Positions 25,695-33,340 of a DNA stretch of 64,000 nt are shown here, one piece after another; positions within the stretch are counted from its first letter, which is position 1, and each line of letters begins with the position of its first letter. Below the pieces are notes generated by a model. The model did no database searches. It was not told the origin of the DNA and worked only from the letters and a program-made list of their open reading frames with translations. The position numbers were made by a program, and so were the translations under genes. The stretch comes from Streptomyces atratus (lineage in GTDB: Bacteria > Actinomycetota > Actinomycetes > Streptomycetales > Streptomycetaceae): positions 1-64,000 of the forward strand of contig NZ_FPJO01000031.1 of assembly GCF_900119365.1 (NCBI RefSeq), given 5' to 3'.

Positions 25695-26278
25695 CCCGGA
25701 TCGCCACCGGCCGCATGCTGCTCACACCCGTCGACCGCGACGCCGTCGTCCGTACCCAGCGGCTGAGGACGCTTGGGCTCGGGGAACGCGCCGACGCGTC
25801 GTTCGACAACTTCGACGCCTTCGCCGACCGGGTGGCCGAGGTGACCGAAGTGCCCTTCTCGATGGTCAACTTCATCGACGGCAACCGGCAGTTCTTCGCC
25901 GGGCTGCACACCCCGGCCGGTACGCACAAGGGCTCCGACCTGGGCGCCACGGCCGCGGGCAGCAGCCGCAGCGGCCGGTACGTCGCGCTCGACCGCGGCT
26001 ACTGCCCGCATGTCGTCGTCCGGCGCAAGGCGCTCGTGCTGGAGGACGTCTGCGACTACCCGAGGTTCGCGGGCAATCCGGTGGTCGACGAAATAGGCAT
26101 CCGCTCCTATCTCGGCGCGCCCCTCATCGACCGTACGGGTGTCGCCCTGGGGGCAGTCTGCGCGGTCGACACCGTGCCCCGCCCGTGGGGCAGGGCGGGG
26201 CTCGACACCATCAAGTCGCTGGCCCGGGAGCTCGTCGGGCACATCGACCAACGGGAGGGGAACAGCAACGGAATCTGA
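25691..26278 (+). CDS. GAF-domain protein associated with the conservon
   Basis: A 195-aa GAF-domain protein: VTEVPFSMVNFIDGNRQFFAGLHTP, the short Cys block GYCPHVVVRRKALVLEDV, and IRSYLGAPLIDRTGVALGAVCAVDT. GAF domains bind small ligands or redox cofactors. The GTG at 25691 overlaps the cvnD stop (GTGA), so it is a fifth, co-translated component of this conservon, possibly its input or output sensor. Confidence 0.88.
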   Translation: MTRIATGRMLLTPVDRDAVVRTQRLRTLGLGERADASFDNFDAFADRVAEVTEVPFSMVNFIDGNRQFFAGLHTPAGTHKGSDLGATAAGSSRSGRYVALDRGYCPHVVVRRKALVLEDVCDYPRFAGNPVVDEIGIRSYLGAPLIDRTGVALGAVCAVDTVPRPWGRAGLDTIKSLARELVGHIDQREGNSNGI

Positions 26279-26290
26279 CTCCGGTGGCGG

Positions 26291-27601
26291 TCAGACCTCG
26301 ACCGTCGTACCGTCCAGGAAGGTCAGTACCACCGAGTCCGCACCTGCCCGCACCCGCACCGCGTCGCGCAATGCCTCCGGATGCAGGGTGTCCCGGGAGA
26401 GGGCGACCAGCGAGACATGGACGCTCCGCCCGCCCGGGTGCGGCCCGCTGCGGAGATACGAAATCGCCGAATGCGGCCCATACGCGTTGGACTGGACATC
26501 ACGCGCCACAGCGGCCCCTTCCGTACCGCCGTCCCAGCCGTGCAGCGCGATCAGGGCGCTGCTCAGACCGTCGGCCGTGCGCGCGAGTGCCCAGTCGGGC
26601 CCCGACAGGGCGAACGGGCTCTGCGCATGGGATACCGCGTGACCGCCCTCCCGCATCACCGCGCCTTCCGGCGCCTCGACCCGGTGCACCCGGATCTCCC
26701 ACGGGCCGTGCAGCACACTCGTCGTCTCGATCCGGTACGGAAGCTCGTCACCGGGCAGCCGGGCCGCGTACCAGGAGGCCGCGACGCGGTCCTCGCAGCG
26801 CAGCGGATGGATCCGGCGGCGCAGCGACGGGGTGCCGTCGGGCGCCACCAGTGCCAGATGGCCGTCGATGGAGCGTGCCACGGCGTGCGGGGCGGCCTCG
26901 GGTGCCGTCGCCGTCGAGTAGGCGAACCTGGCGTAATGCGGATCGCCGGTGCCCTCGGACGGGTCGGCCGACTCGTCGTACGGCGGATTGTGGTCGCTGC
27001 CGTGATTGACCAGCCGGACGATGCCGTCGTCACGGGTGCCGTGCAGCAGCCAGCCGGTGGCGGGCAGCGCCGTGTACTGGTCGGACTCCTCGATGGGCAG
27101 CGGCAGTTCGCGCTCCGTCCACACGGCATGGTCGGCCGGCAGCAGCAGCCTGAGAAATCCCTTGCTCGCCCAGTACGGTGAGGCGGGACCGGAGTACGGC
27201 TGGGTGCTCGGCAGGAACGTGTCGTACCAGCCCAGCGTCAGCAGCCCCCGCTCGTCCGGCACACCGCGCTCCGCGAAATGCCGCATCGTGCCCGAGGCGA
27301 GCCGGCGGGTGAGCCCCGGCGCCAGCGGGGTGCAGTCGGCCGGCGCCCCCATCCACACCGGCGCCAGGGCGGTGAACCGGTAGGTCAGCGAACGGCCCTG
27401 GTGGACCGGCGCGCCGTCGGAGCCGAAGAAGTGCGGATAGTCCTCCAGGAACCGGCTGAGCCGCTGCCGGTGGACCACGGTCCTGCCCCCGTCGTCGGCG
27501 CCCGCGATCCGCGACCACAACAGCGGGTACAGATGCATGGCCCAGCCGATGTAGTAGTCGAAGTTCCGGCCGTCCCCGTCCCCGTCCTCGCGCATCGTCG
27601 T
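26291..27601 (-). pseudogene. DUF2264 protein gene, 5'-truncated
   Basis: The frame encodes the C-terminal ~430 residues of a DUF2264 protein (probable polysaccharide lyase/glycoside hydrolase-like alpha/alpha barrel). It aligns by eye with the intact paralogue at 58968-60869 from DGDGRNFDYYIGWAMHLYPLLW onwards; the paralogue has RAFDHYNGWALHLYPML near its residue 240. The first ~240 residues and any start region are missing: homology stops at about 27595-27601, where the sequence switches to another truncated gene on the opposite strand. An accidental ATG at 27625 gives a readable frame, but a functional product is unlikely. Confidence 0.8.
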
Positions 27602-28184
27602 CGAGAAGAACGTCATCACCCGCATCGGCTACAAGTGGGTCTCGAACTGGGCGGACTACGGCATCCGGAACACCGCCCGGGGCAACTGGACCGACACCGC
27701 CGCGCCTGCCCTCGGCGGCAAGGGCTCGGTCATGACGGACAACCTCACCGGCCTGGACCGGCTGCCGGCCGAGGCCCTCGCCGTCGCACACCGGGCAGGC
27801 GCCCACGGCGGTCCGGTCGAGCAGCTGCGTACCGACCTGGCCCGTACCGGCACCGCCACCCAGTCCTCCACCGAGGGCACGGCGGGTGCGGCGCTCGCCC
27901 TGGACGGCGACACCAACACCGACACCCGCACGCTGTCCGAGGCGGGCGCCTGGTGGCAGGTCGACCTGGGCAGTGAGCAGCGCATCCGCCAGATCGAGAT
28001 CTGGAACAACTCTTCCGCCACGACTGCCGACTTCGACGTGGTCACGGACGACGGAACGGTCCACGTCAGCGGGAAGGCGCTGCGCCCGACGGTCCTGGAC
28101 CTGGACAGCCGCACCCGCACGGTGAAGATCGTGACATCCGGCACCGGACGCGTGGCACTGTCCCAGGTGCTCGTCCACCCGTAG
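27597..28184 (+). pseudogene. 3' fragment of a secreted carbohydrate-active gene with F5/8 type C domain
   Basis: The open frame begins at the deletion junction with VEKNVITRIGYKWVSNWADYGIRN, with no start codon, and runs to a stop at 28184. The last ~115 residues form a discoidin/F5-8 type C carbohydrate-binding domain (TATQSSTEGTAGAALALDGD; GAWWQVDLGSEQRIRQIEIW). The part before it resembles the end of a parallel beta-helix enzyme. The N-terminal catalytic part is lost. An internal ATG at 27732 exists but no convincing ribosome site was seen, so this is a gene remnant. Confidence 0.75.
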
Positions 28185-28221
28185 GACCCGTACGACCCCG
28201 ATCCACCGGGCAGGCCCCGGG

Positions 28222-28251
28222 GACGCCGCCGGTCACCCGACCGGCGGCGTC
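28222..28251. terminator. intrinsic (bidirectional) terminator
   Basis: A perfect 13-bp stem GACGCCGCCGGTC (28222-28234) pairs with 28239-28251 around an ACCC loop. It lies just past the F5/8C fragment and overlaps the end of the collapsed LacI frame. Confidence 0.8.
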
Positions 28252-28529
28252 GCCGTGCTCGCCCGCACCACCACCTCGCCCGCCACCCGCACCACCCGGG
28301 CCCGCAGCCCCGCCGTCCGCTCCCGCAGATCGTCGCGTACCCGGGCCGTGCCGTTGAGCGCACGCGAGGTGGTGGCGGGGGAGACGCCGGCCTCCCGGGC
28401 CACGGCGTCGAGCGTCACTGGTGCGGGCGAGGGGCGGCCGCCGTGCGGCTTCTCGGTCTTGTCGGAGTGCAGGAGATATCGTTCGGATTCGGTCGAGCTC
28501 CGGATGGGCTCAATGGGCCGGGACAGCAC
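28233..28529 (-). pseudogene. LacI-family regulator remnant with internal deletion
   Basis: The frame contains a clear LacI N-terminal helix-turn-helix, VTLDAVAREAGVSPATTSRALNGTARVRDDL. Within about 10 residues it jumps to what reads like the extreme C-terminus of such a protein (VAGEVVVRASTATPPVG, then stop). A LacI protein is about 330-350 aa; here the whole ligand-binding domain, about 270 residues, is absent while the frame is preserved. It looks like an internal deletion that left an orphan DNA-binding stub, possibly not expressed. Confidence 0.7.
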
Positions 28530-28601
28530 GTGATGGCCGCACGGTGTTGCCGGTGCGGGCCGGGGGAGAGGTGCCTCCGGCCCGGGGTTCCTCCGCCCCC
28601 G

Positions 28602-29504
28602 TCAGCGGTGGAGGAAAGCGCCGATCCGCTCCCGCAGTCCCCGGGCGTCCAGGCCGTGCGCGGCGAGATGCTCGTCCATCTCCCCGTACTTGCGCAGCTC
28701 GGCCCGCCCCACCCCGAGGCCCAGCACGCGGTGCGGCAGCTCGGCGAGCGCGTCATTGGCGGCGGCCGTGGAGGTGCCCGCCAGATACGGCTCGACGATC
28801 ACCACATCGGCAGCCCGGTGACCACTGACCGCCCGCCGCAGCCCGGCCCCGTCGAACGGGCGCACCGTCGCCGCGTACAGCACCGTCACATCGAGCCCGT
28901 CGGTCGCGGCGAGCACGTTGTCGAGCATCGGCCCGACCGCGATCACCACCCCGCCGGTCCCCTCCCGCACCGCGGTGAACCCGGTTCCCGCGCCGACCGG
29001 CCGCGCCCGGTCGTTGGACTGCACCGACAGGCGCACATACACCCGGCCGTCCCCGGCCGCGGCCTCCCGCAGCAGTGCCTCGGCCTCGTCCGGGTGGCCC
29101 GGCACATGAACCGTCCAGCCGTCCAGGGTGTCCAGGAGTGCGACATCGCCCGGCGACATATGGGTGAACCCGCCGGCCGGCCAGTCGTACGAGGCTCCGG
29201 CGCTCACCAGTACCCCGCCCACGCCCTGGTGGCCGAAGTCCAGCTTGACCTGCTCGAACGGCCGCTCCACCAGAAAACTGGCGAAGGTGTGCACGATCGG
29301 CCGCAGCCCGGTGAGCGCCATCCCGGCGCCCGCTCCGACCAGCAGCTGCTCCCTGATCCCCACATTGACGACCCGGTCCGGATGGGCCCGCTCGGCCCGG
29401 TCGAAGCCGGCCCGGCTGATCTCGGCCAGGACCAGCGCGAGGCGCGGGTCCTCGTCCAGCAGCTGTGACGTGGTGGCGATGAAGCGGTCACGCATCGTGT
29501 CCAT
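28602..29504 (-). CDS. transketolase-like protein, C-terminal (pyrimidine-binding) subunit
   Basis: About 300 aa, matching the second half of split transketolases: RVVNVGIREQLLVGAGAGMALTGLRPIVHTFASFLVERPFEQVKLDF is the pyrimidine domain. The C-terminal domain has PGHPDEAEALLREA and VVIVEPYLAGTS. With the adjacent N-terminal subunit it would form an alpha2beta2 TPP enzyme moving two-carbon units between sugars. The ATG at 29504 is chosen (GAGGG upstream); an in-frame ATG six codons earlier exists. It lies 73 bp downstream of its partner in the same operon. Confidence 0.9.
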   Translation of the reverse strand: MDTMRDRFIATTSQLLDEDPRLALVLAEISRAGFDRAERAHPDRVVNVGIREQLLVGAGAGMALTGLRPIVHTFASFLVERPFEQVKLDFGHQGVGGVLVSAGASYDWPAGGFTHMSPGDVALLDTLDGWTVHVPGHPDEAEALLREAAAGDGRVYVRLSVQSNDRARPVGAGTGFTAVREGTGGVVIAVGPMLDNVLAATDGLDVTVLYAATVRPFDGAGLRRAVSGHRAADVVIVEPYLAGTSTAAANDALAELPHRVLGLGVGRAELRKYGEMDEHLAAHGLDARGLRERIGAFLHR

Positions 29505-29577
29505 CTGAAGTGTCCCTCTCATGTTCTCTTCGATCCTCGCGGCGTTGCGTAGCGGTCCTTCGGGTCAGTCCCCCTGG

Positions 29578-30279
29578 TCATTCCTTCGGATCGACGCGCG
29601 CGACCACGGCCCGCGGCCGTCCGGGGTGCGGCGCCGTGAAGGCCGCGTACAGCGCCTCGTGGTCCCGACCGTCGACGGTGCCGACCGACCAGCCCGCCGC
29701 CTCGAACCGGGCCGCGATCCCGCCGTGCCGGGCGTACGAGGCCGACGCGTTGTCGATCACCACGGTGTGCAGCTGCTCCAGCCCGGCCGGGCCGGCATAG
29801 GCGAGCGCCTCGTGATTGCTGCCCTCGTCCAGCTCGGCGTCCCCGATCAGCACCCACACCCGCGGATCGGTGAGCCCCTGCGCCCGCAGCCCGAGCACGC
29901 TCCCCACGGCCAGCGGCAGCCCGTGCCCCAGCGACCCGCTCCCGATCTCGACCCCCGGCACGAGTGTCCGGTCCGGATGGTGCCCGAGCGGCGAGTCGTA
30001 CGCCCCGAACCCCGGCAGCAGCTCCTCCCCGAAGAAGCCGTGCGCCGCCAGGACCGCGTAGTACGCCATCGGCCCGTGCCCCTTGGACAGCAGGAACCGG
30101 TCGCGGCCGGGCGCGTCGACTGTGCCGGGTGTCACCCGCAGCACCCGGTCGTACAGCACCCAGAGGGCGTCCAGGGTGGACGTCGCCGCGGGGCCGTGCT
30201 TCTCGTCCCCGGTCATCAGGCTCATCAGGCGGTTCATGTCGCGGTAGTCGCGCTTCGGTGCGGCGGTGGTGTTCGTCAT
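29578..30279 (-). CDS. transketolase-like protein, N-terminal (TPP-binding) subunit
   Basis: About 233 aa, the TPP-binding half: KGHGPMAYYAVLAAHGFF, EIGSGSLGHGLPLAVGSVLGL and the TPP motif GDAELDEGSNHEALAYA...VVIDN are present. The split-gene arrangement is usual for secondary transketolases in sugar-catabolic loci, not the main pentose-phosphate enzyme. The ATG at 30279 lacks a clear Shine-Dalgarno and sits close behind a MerR-type promoter-like element, so it may be leaderless. The next ATG upstream (30300) lies inside that element. Confidence 0.9.
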   Translation of the reverse strand: MTNTTAAPKRDYRDMNRLMSLMTGDEKHGPAATSTLDALWVLYDRVLRVTPGTVDAPGRDRFLLSKGHGPMAYYAVLAAHGFFGEELLPGFGAYDSPLGHHPDRTLVPGVEIGSGSLGHGLPLAVGSVLGLRAQGLTDPRVWVLIGDAELDEGSNHEALAYAGPAGLEQLHTVVIDNASASYARHGGIAARFEAAGWSVGTVDGRDHEALYAAFTAPHPGRPRAVVARVDPKE

Positions 30280-30292
30280 GGAACAAGCGTTG

Positions 30293-30316
30293 AACATCAA
30301 GCCTGGTTGAGGTCAA
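30293..30316 (-). promoter_or_regulatory. MerR-type promoter/operator candidate for the transketolase genes
   Basis: Read on the minus strand the sequence is TTGACCTCAACCAGGCTTGATGTT. The half-sites ACCTCAA and TTGATGT flank a short spacer, with a -35-like TTGACC at the edge. This is the ACCTCAA-N-TTGAGGT pattern known from SoxR/MerR-family operators that lie inside over-long promoter spacers. One arm is imperfect, so this is a candidate only. Confidence 0.45.
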
Positions 30317-30406
30317 GCGGTAAAAGGCGTTCGTGACCACCTGCCCGAGTGCGGTATTGTTCTCATGCGCGTTCAGCCAGGGGGAAACCCCAGGTCAGAC
30401 GGGCAT

Positions 30407-30480
<74 letters not shown>

Positions 30481-30500
30481 CTCGTAAGAGTCGCAGGTCA

Positions 30501-30532
30501 GGGCCGGTTTCGGAGACATCCGAAACCGGCCC
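30501..30532 (+). terminator. intrinsic terminator after tRNA-Pro
   Basis: A perfect 14-bp stem GGGCCGGTTTCGGA (30501-30514) pairs with 30519-30532 around GACA and is followed by TTGGTCATTCTT. It lies 20 bp past the tRNA 3' end. Confidence 0.88.
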
Positions 30533-30737
30533 TTGGTCATTCTTGGGGACCAGTTGGGGACCAGCCTCCTTGACCGGCGTCAGCGGGTCATGACGATCGG
30601 GCCCGGCGGGGAGCACGGTGCGCGCAGCACGCTGAGGTGCGCGGAGAGTGCTGAGCCGGCAGCCGTGATGTTGTGTACGTCCGGGTGTAATGGTGGACTC
30701 GGGTATTGGAACTGTCCGAATGCCTCCGACGGGATGG

Positions 30738-31198
30738 TCACGGTCGGCATGTCTGGATCAGAGAGGCAAGGACTCCTGCTGGATCATGCAGAGGGCGGGC
30801 GCCGTCGGTGACGACACGGCGTGTACCAGGGTCGACGGGGTCCGTCTGTGCCCACTCCGGAGACCCGATGCCGATCTCAACTTCCAAACCTGAGGCCGTG
30901 GCATAGCGTCGTTCGGTGATGGGCCCCCATGCTTGCGTTCGGACGAGCTCGCCGAGGGCGAGCTCGTAGGCCCAGGTGTGTTGAGGTACTGGGTCTGGTC
31001 CGTCGTGAGCAGGACAATGTCGATATCGGAGTCGGGGCGCGCGGCGTTGCGGGCGTATGAACCGACAAGGAGCAGGCCGACGATGTCCTGACGGTTTGCG
31101 GCCCAGCGTGTGATGCGGTCGATGATCTCCTGCACTTCGGCGACCCGCTCCTGCGAGGTCTCGGTCTGGTTCGCTGATTGTTCGGCGCGGTGTGTCAT
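30738..31198 (-). pseudogene. nucleotidyltransferase (Pol-beta superfamily), frameshifted
   Basis: The first ~75 residues form a minimal nucleotidyltransferase: VGLLLVGSYARNAARPDSDIDIVLLT contains the G-S-X10-D-X-D catalytic pattern. At about 30975-30985, within an ACACAC stretch, the frame breaks. The continuation (WAYELALGELVRTQ, AWGPITERRYATASGLEVE, IGIGSPEWAQTDPVDPGTRRVV) is perfectly readable in a neighbouring frame down to a stop at 30738. An indel (1-nt loss or 2-nt gain) has thus broken the gene. It overlaps the upstream gene by ATGA. Confidence 0.75.
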
Positions 31199-31953
31199 GT
31201 GGGCTCCTGGATTTCTGAACGGCGGCTGACCTCGGTTGCGTAGGCGTCCCAGTCTCCGGCTGCGGCGCGTTGCCATTTGACGGCGACGGTGATGTGGATG
31301 CCGAGGGTGCGGGCGAGGATCGCGGCAGGCAGCTCGGTGGCGAGCCGGAATAGCGCGGTGGAGCGGGTTGCCGCGAGCCGGATGCCGAGCTTGCGGAGTC
31401 GTTCGCCCATGGCCCAGGCGCCGATCGGGCGGCCGGGCTGGCCGCCGGGGAAGAGCCAGGGGGAGTCGGTCTGGGCGAGGACCGCGTGGCTGCGACGGGC
31501 GGAGACCTGTTCCAGGGCCAGCTCAGCGACAGGTCCAGGCAAGGTGACCGCGATGTCGCCGAGGCGGATGCGGACTGTCGCGTCCGCCTTCTCGATGTGC
31601 GCGGTGGTCAGCCGGGAGATCGCCGCCGGCCACTGGGCATAGAGGAGCAACAGCAGGCCGGCCAGGCGGTCTTCGGCCCGGATGGTGTCGTCGTGCAGCG
31701 GACGGCGGGCCGCGGCCCAGCGGGCGTCGTCGTCCATCGCCTGGGACGGGCCGTTCCACTTCACCGCCGGGAAACTGAGGTCACGGGCGATCTTCTGCAC
31801 CCACCGCACAACTGGCCCTGGCAGCACGCCTGGACACACCTGTTCTCCACCGTCCACGGACCGGCCGGCTGATACGAACAGTTCCTGCCCGCCCCGCCCG
31901 CAAGGGCCCGACCGGAACCGAACCGTGGAAATGCTGGGCAGACCAGCGGACAC
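31195..31953 (-). CDS. recombinase-like protein, probably 5'-truncated
   Basis: From about residue 75 onward the protein resembles the C-terminal part of tyrosine-recombinase-like proteins often found near Streptomyces mobile elements: RLAGLLLLLYAQWPAAISRLT, DSPWLFPGGQPGRPIGAWAMGERLRKLGI, and the tail LPAAILARTLGIHITVAVKWQRAAAGDW. The first ~70 residues have no such similarity and may come from fused unrelated DNA; ATG 31738 (MDDDARWAAARR) could be where homology begins. The normal N-terminal region is missing. It is translationally coupled (ATGA) to the broken nucleotidyltransferase gene. Confidence 0.5.
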   Translation of the reverse strand: MSAGLPSISTVRFRSGPCGRGGQELFVSAGRSVDGGEQVCPGVLPGPVVRWVQKIARDLSFPAVKWNGPSQAMDDDARWAAARRPLHDDTIRAEDRLAGLLLLLYAQWPAAISRLTTAHIEKADATVRIRLGDIAVTLPGPVAELALEQVSARRSHAVLAQTDSPWLFPGGQPGRPIGAWAMGERLRKLGIRLAATRSTALFRLATELPAAILARTLGIHITVAVKWQRAAAGDWDAYATEVSRRSEIQEPT

Positions 31954-32118
31954 AACCTGCCCTCACCCGGCCACCCGGCCCGAAGCCGATCAAAAGACCA
32001 CTCTCAAACCACCTCGGTGGATCAAGGCTTAGACCGACCGGCAATTGGGGGGTGGGTGAAGGAGCGGGGCTGGGTGCGTGCAGCTGCAAGGCGGAGGATT
32101 GAGGCAACGCAATGGGGT

Positions 32119-32153
32119 CTCCCCTGCTCGAGCGAAGCCGAGAGCTTGGGGAA
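32119..32153. repeat. imperfect palindromic intergenic repeat
   Basis: CTCCCC at 32119, GCTC at 32126 and the matching GAGC/GGGGA at 32142-32152 form an imperfect hairpin around GAGCGAAGCCGA. I recognise this as a short repeat that recurs between genes in many Streptomyces genomes; only one copy was noticed here. Confidence 0.4.
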
Positions 32154-32466
32154 GTTGTTGATTGACGACAACGCGGCAGATGTGCGTGCCCAGCCCCGCG
32201 ACGCCGCCCCCCTATTGCCGGTCGGTCTTAGGCGTATTCGCCGTGAGTCTGCCATTTGGGGGGAGTTCGAGTGAACGGGAGAGGCTTGGCATTCTGATGT
32301 TGATTCGCGGCGCGTGGCGTCATCCACGTCCTCGACGATCTGATGAACCACGTCGCAGTCCATGGAGACAATGCGGCAGGTGTCTCGGACGGCGCGGCGG
32401 GCGAGTGATCACGCGGCCTCAATGTGGGTGCTGTGGATAGCGGTGCATTCGACCGCAGCGAGTGTG

Positions 32467-32640
32467 CCGGCCATGCGTGAGGCCGGTATCGCCGGCATCA
32501 GCCCACGCCGGGCGGGCAAGGGCTTCACCTGCCGCGATCCGGATGCCGACCTCGCCCCGTACCTCGTGCAACGCGACTTCACCGCCGACGGGCCGAACCG
32601 ATTGTGGGTGACCGACCTCACCGTGATCCCGTTGCCCCGG
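32467..32640 (+). mobile_element. IS3-family transposase (OrfB) fragment
   Basis: A ~58-residue stretch reads VPAMREAGIAGISPRR, then DLAPYLVQRDFTADGPNRL and WVTDLTVIP. This is the region just before and including the first catalytic Asp of IS3-family OrfB integrase domains (RDFTA-PNRLWVTDLT is typical). Sequence on both sides is unrelated or frameshifted, so only a piece of the insertion sequence survives; no terminal repeats were identified. Confidence 0.7.
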
Positions 32641-33340
32641 GCAGTTGCGGCGACGGTCGACGTGTATGGCAAGGCGCGCGTGGGGGACGGCGATCCGGCC
32701 GAGTTCGTCCGCGACGCAGGTCTTGGTCGGCCTCGTTCGCCTTCGTGCCGACCTCGGCCTGGTCCCTACGCGGCCGTGGGATGACCGCGGAGAGCGGATG
32801 CCTGCGCCACACGGTTGAGACGGGCCGAGCCCTCGGCGCCTTCGTGTCCATGGCAATCACGCGCCCGGACATGGGGGCGCGGTCATGGGAAACATGGGAA
32901 ACAGTGGCCGTGGCTGCGTGGTGCCGACCGGTCGCACGGGCGCCCATCGCCCGGTCCAGGGCGTCACCATCAACAGCCCTCAAACACACGCGCGAAGCCC
33001 GTGCCTGATCTGCTGTGCACCCCAACCAGCCAATCCCCAACCGGCTGTACAGTAAAGGAAGTTGCAACAGTCCAGGTGAACGATGCCTCGTCGGAAAAGA
33101 ATTCAGCCGTTCTCCTCCCGCCTCGCCCTCCACTCGCGACCGACGGGATCGATAGAGCAGTTACCGATCGCTCACTTGAACCTTGACCGGTGAGTAACCA
33201 GGCCACTACCTTTCAATCCGCTTCGAACACACGCTACATATCGGCGTTCCGCGGTGGGCTTTTCCCTGCAGGAAGCCGGTGAGCCGCCTCGTCTGTACAG
33301 AACCCCCCACCGTGCAGTCTCACCCTTGATTCGGAGAACG

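Larger units (their letters stand above)
31954..33340. other. gene-poor stretch with mobile-element debris before the synthase cluster
   Basis: No intact gene is seen in this 1.4 kb. It contains a hairpin-like intergenic repeat (32119-32153), a fragment of an IS3-family transposase (32467-32640), stop-riddled reading frames, and the leader of the first synthase gene. Local base composition is less biased than in the flanking genes (AT-richer patches near 32150-32300 and 33030-33260), which suits accumulated insertion remnants. A -10-like TACATAT at about 33233-33239 could belong to the synthase promoter, but no convincing -35 was found. Confidence 0.55.

Noticed and set aside
26381..27181. 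Plus-strand frame opposite the truncated DUF2264 gene
   Set aside because: The minus strand has clear homology to the intact paralogue; the plus frame has none.
30481..30737. Second att site (duplicate of the tRNA 3' end) within the window
   Set aside because: I saw no second copy of the T-arm/acceptor sequence up to 64000, so element boundaries cannot be set here.
32800..33010. Short frames that might be transposase C-terminal parts
   Set aside because: No catalytic motif or start could be recognised; left as unassigned debris.
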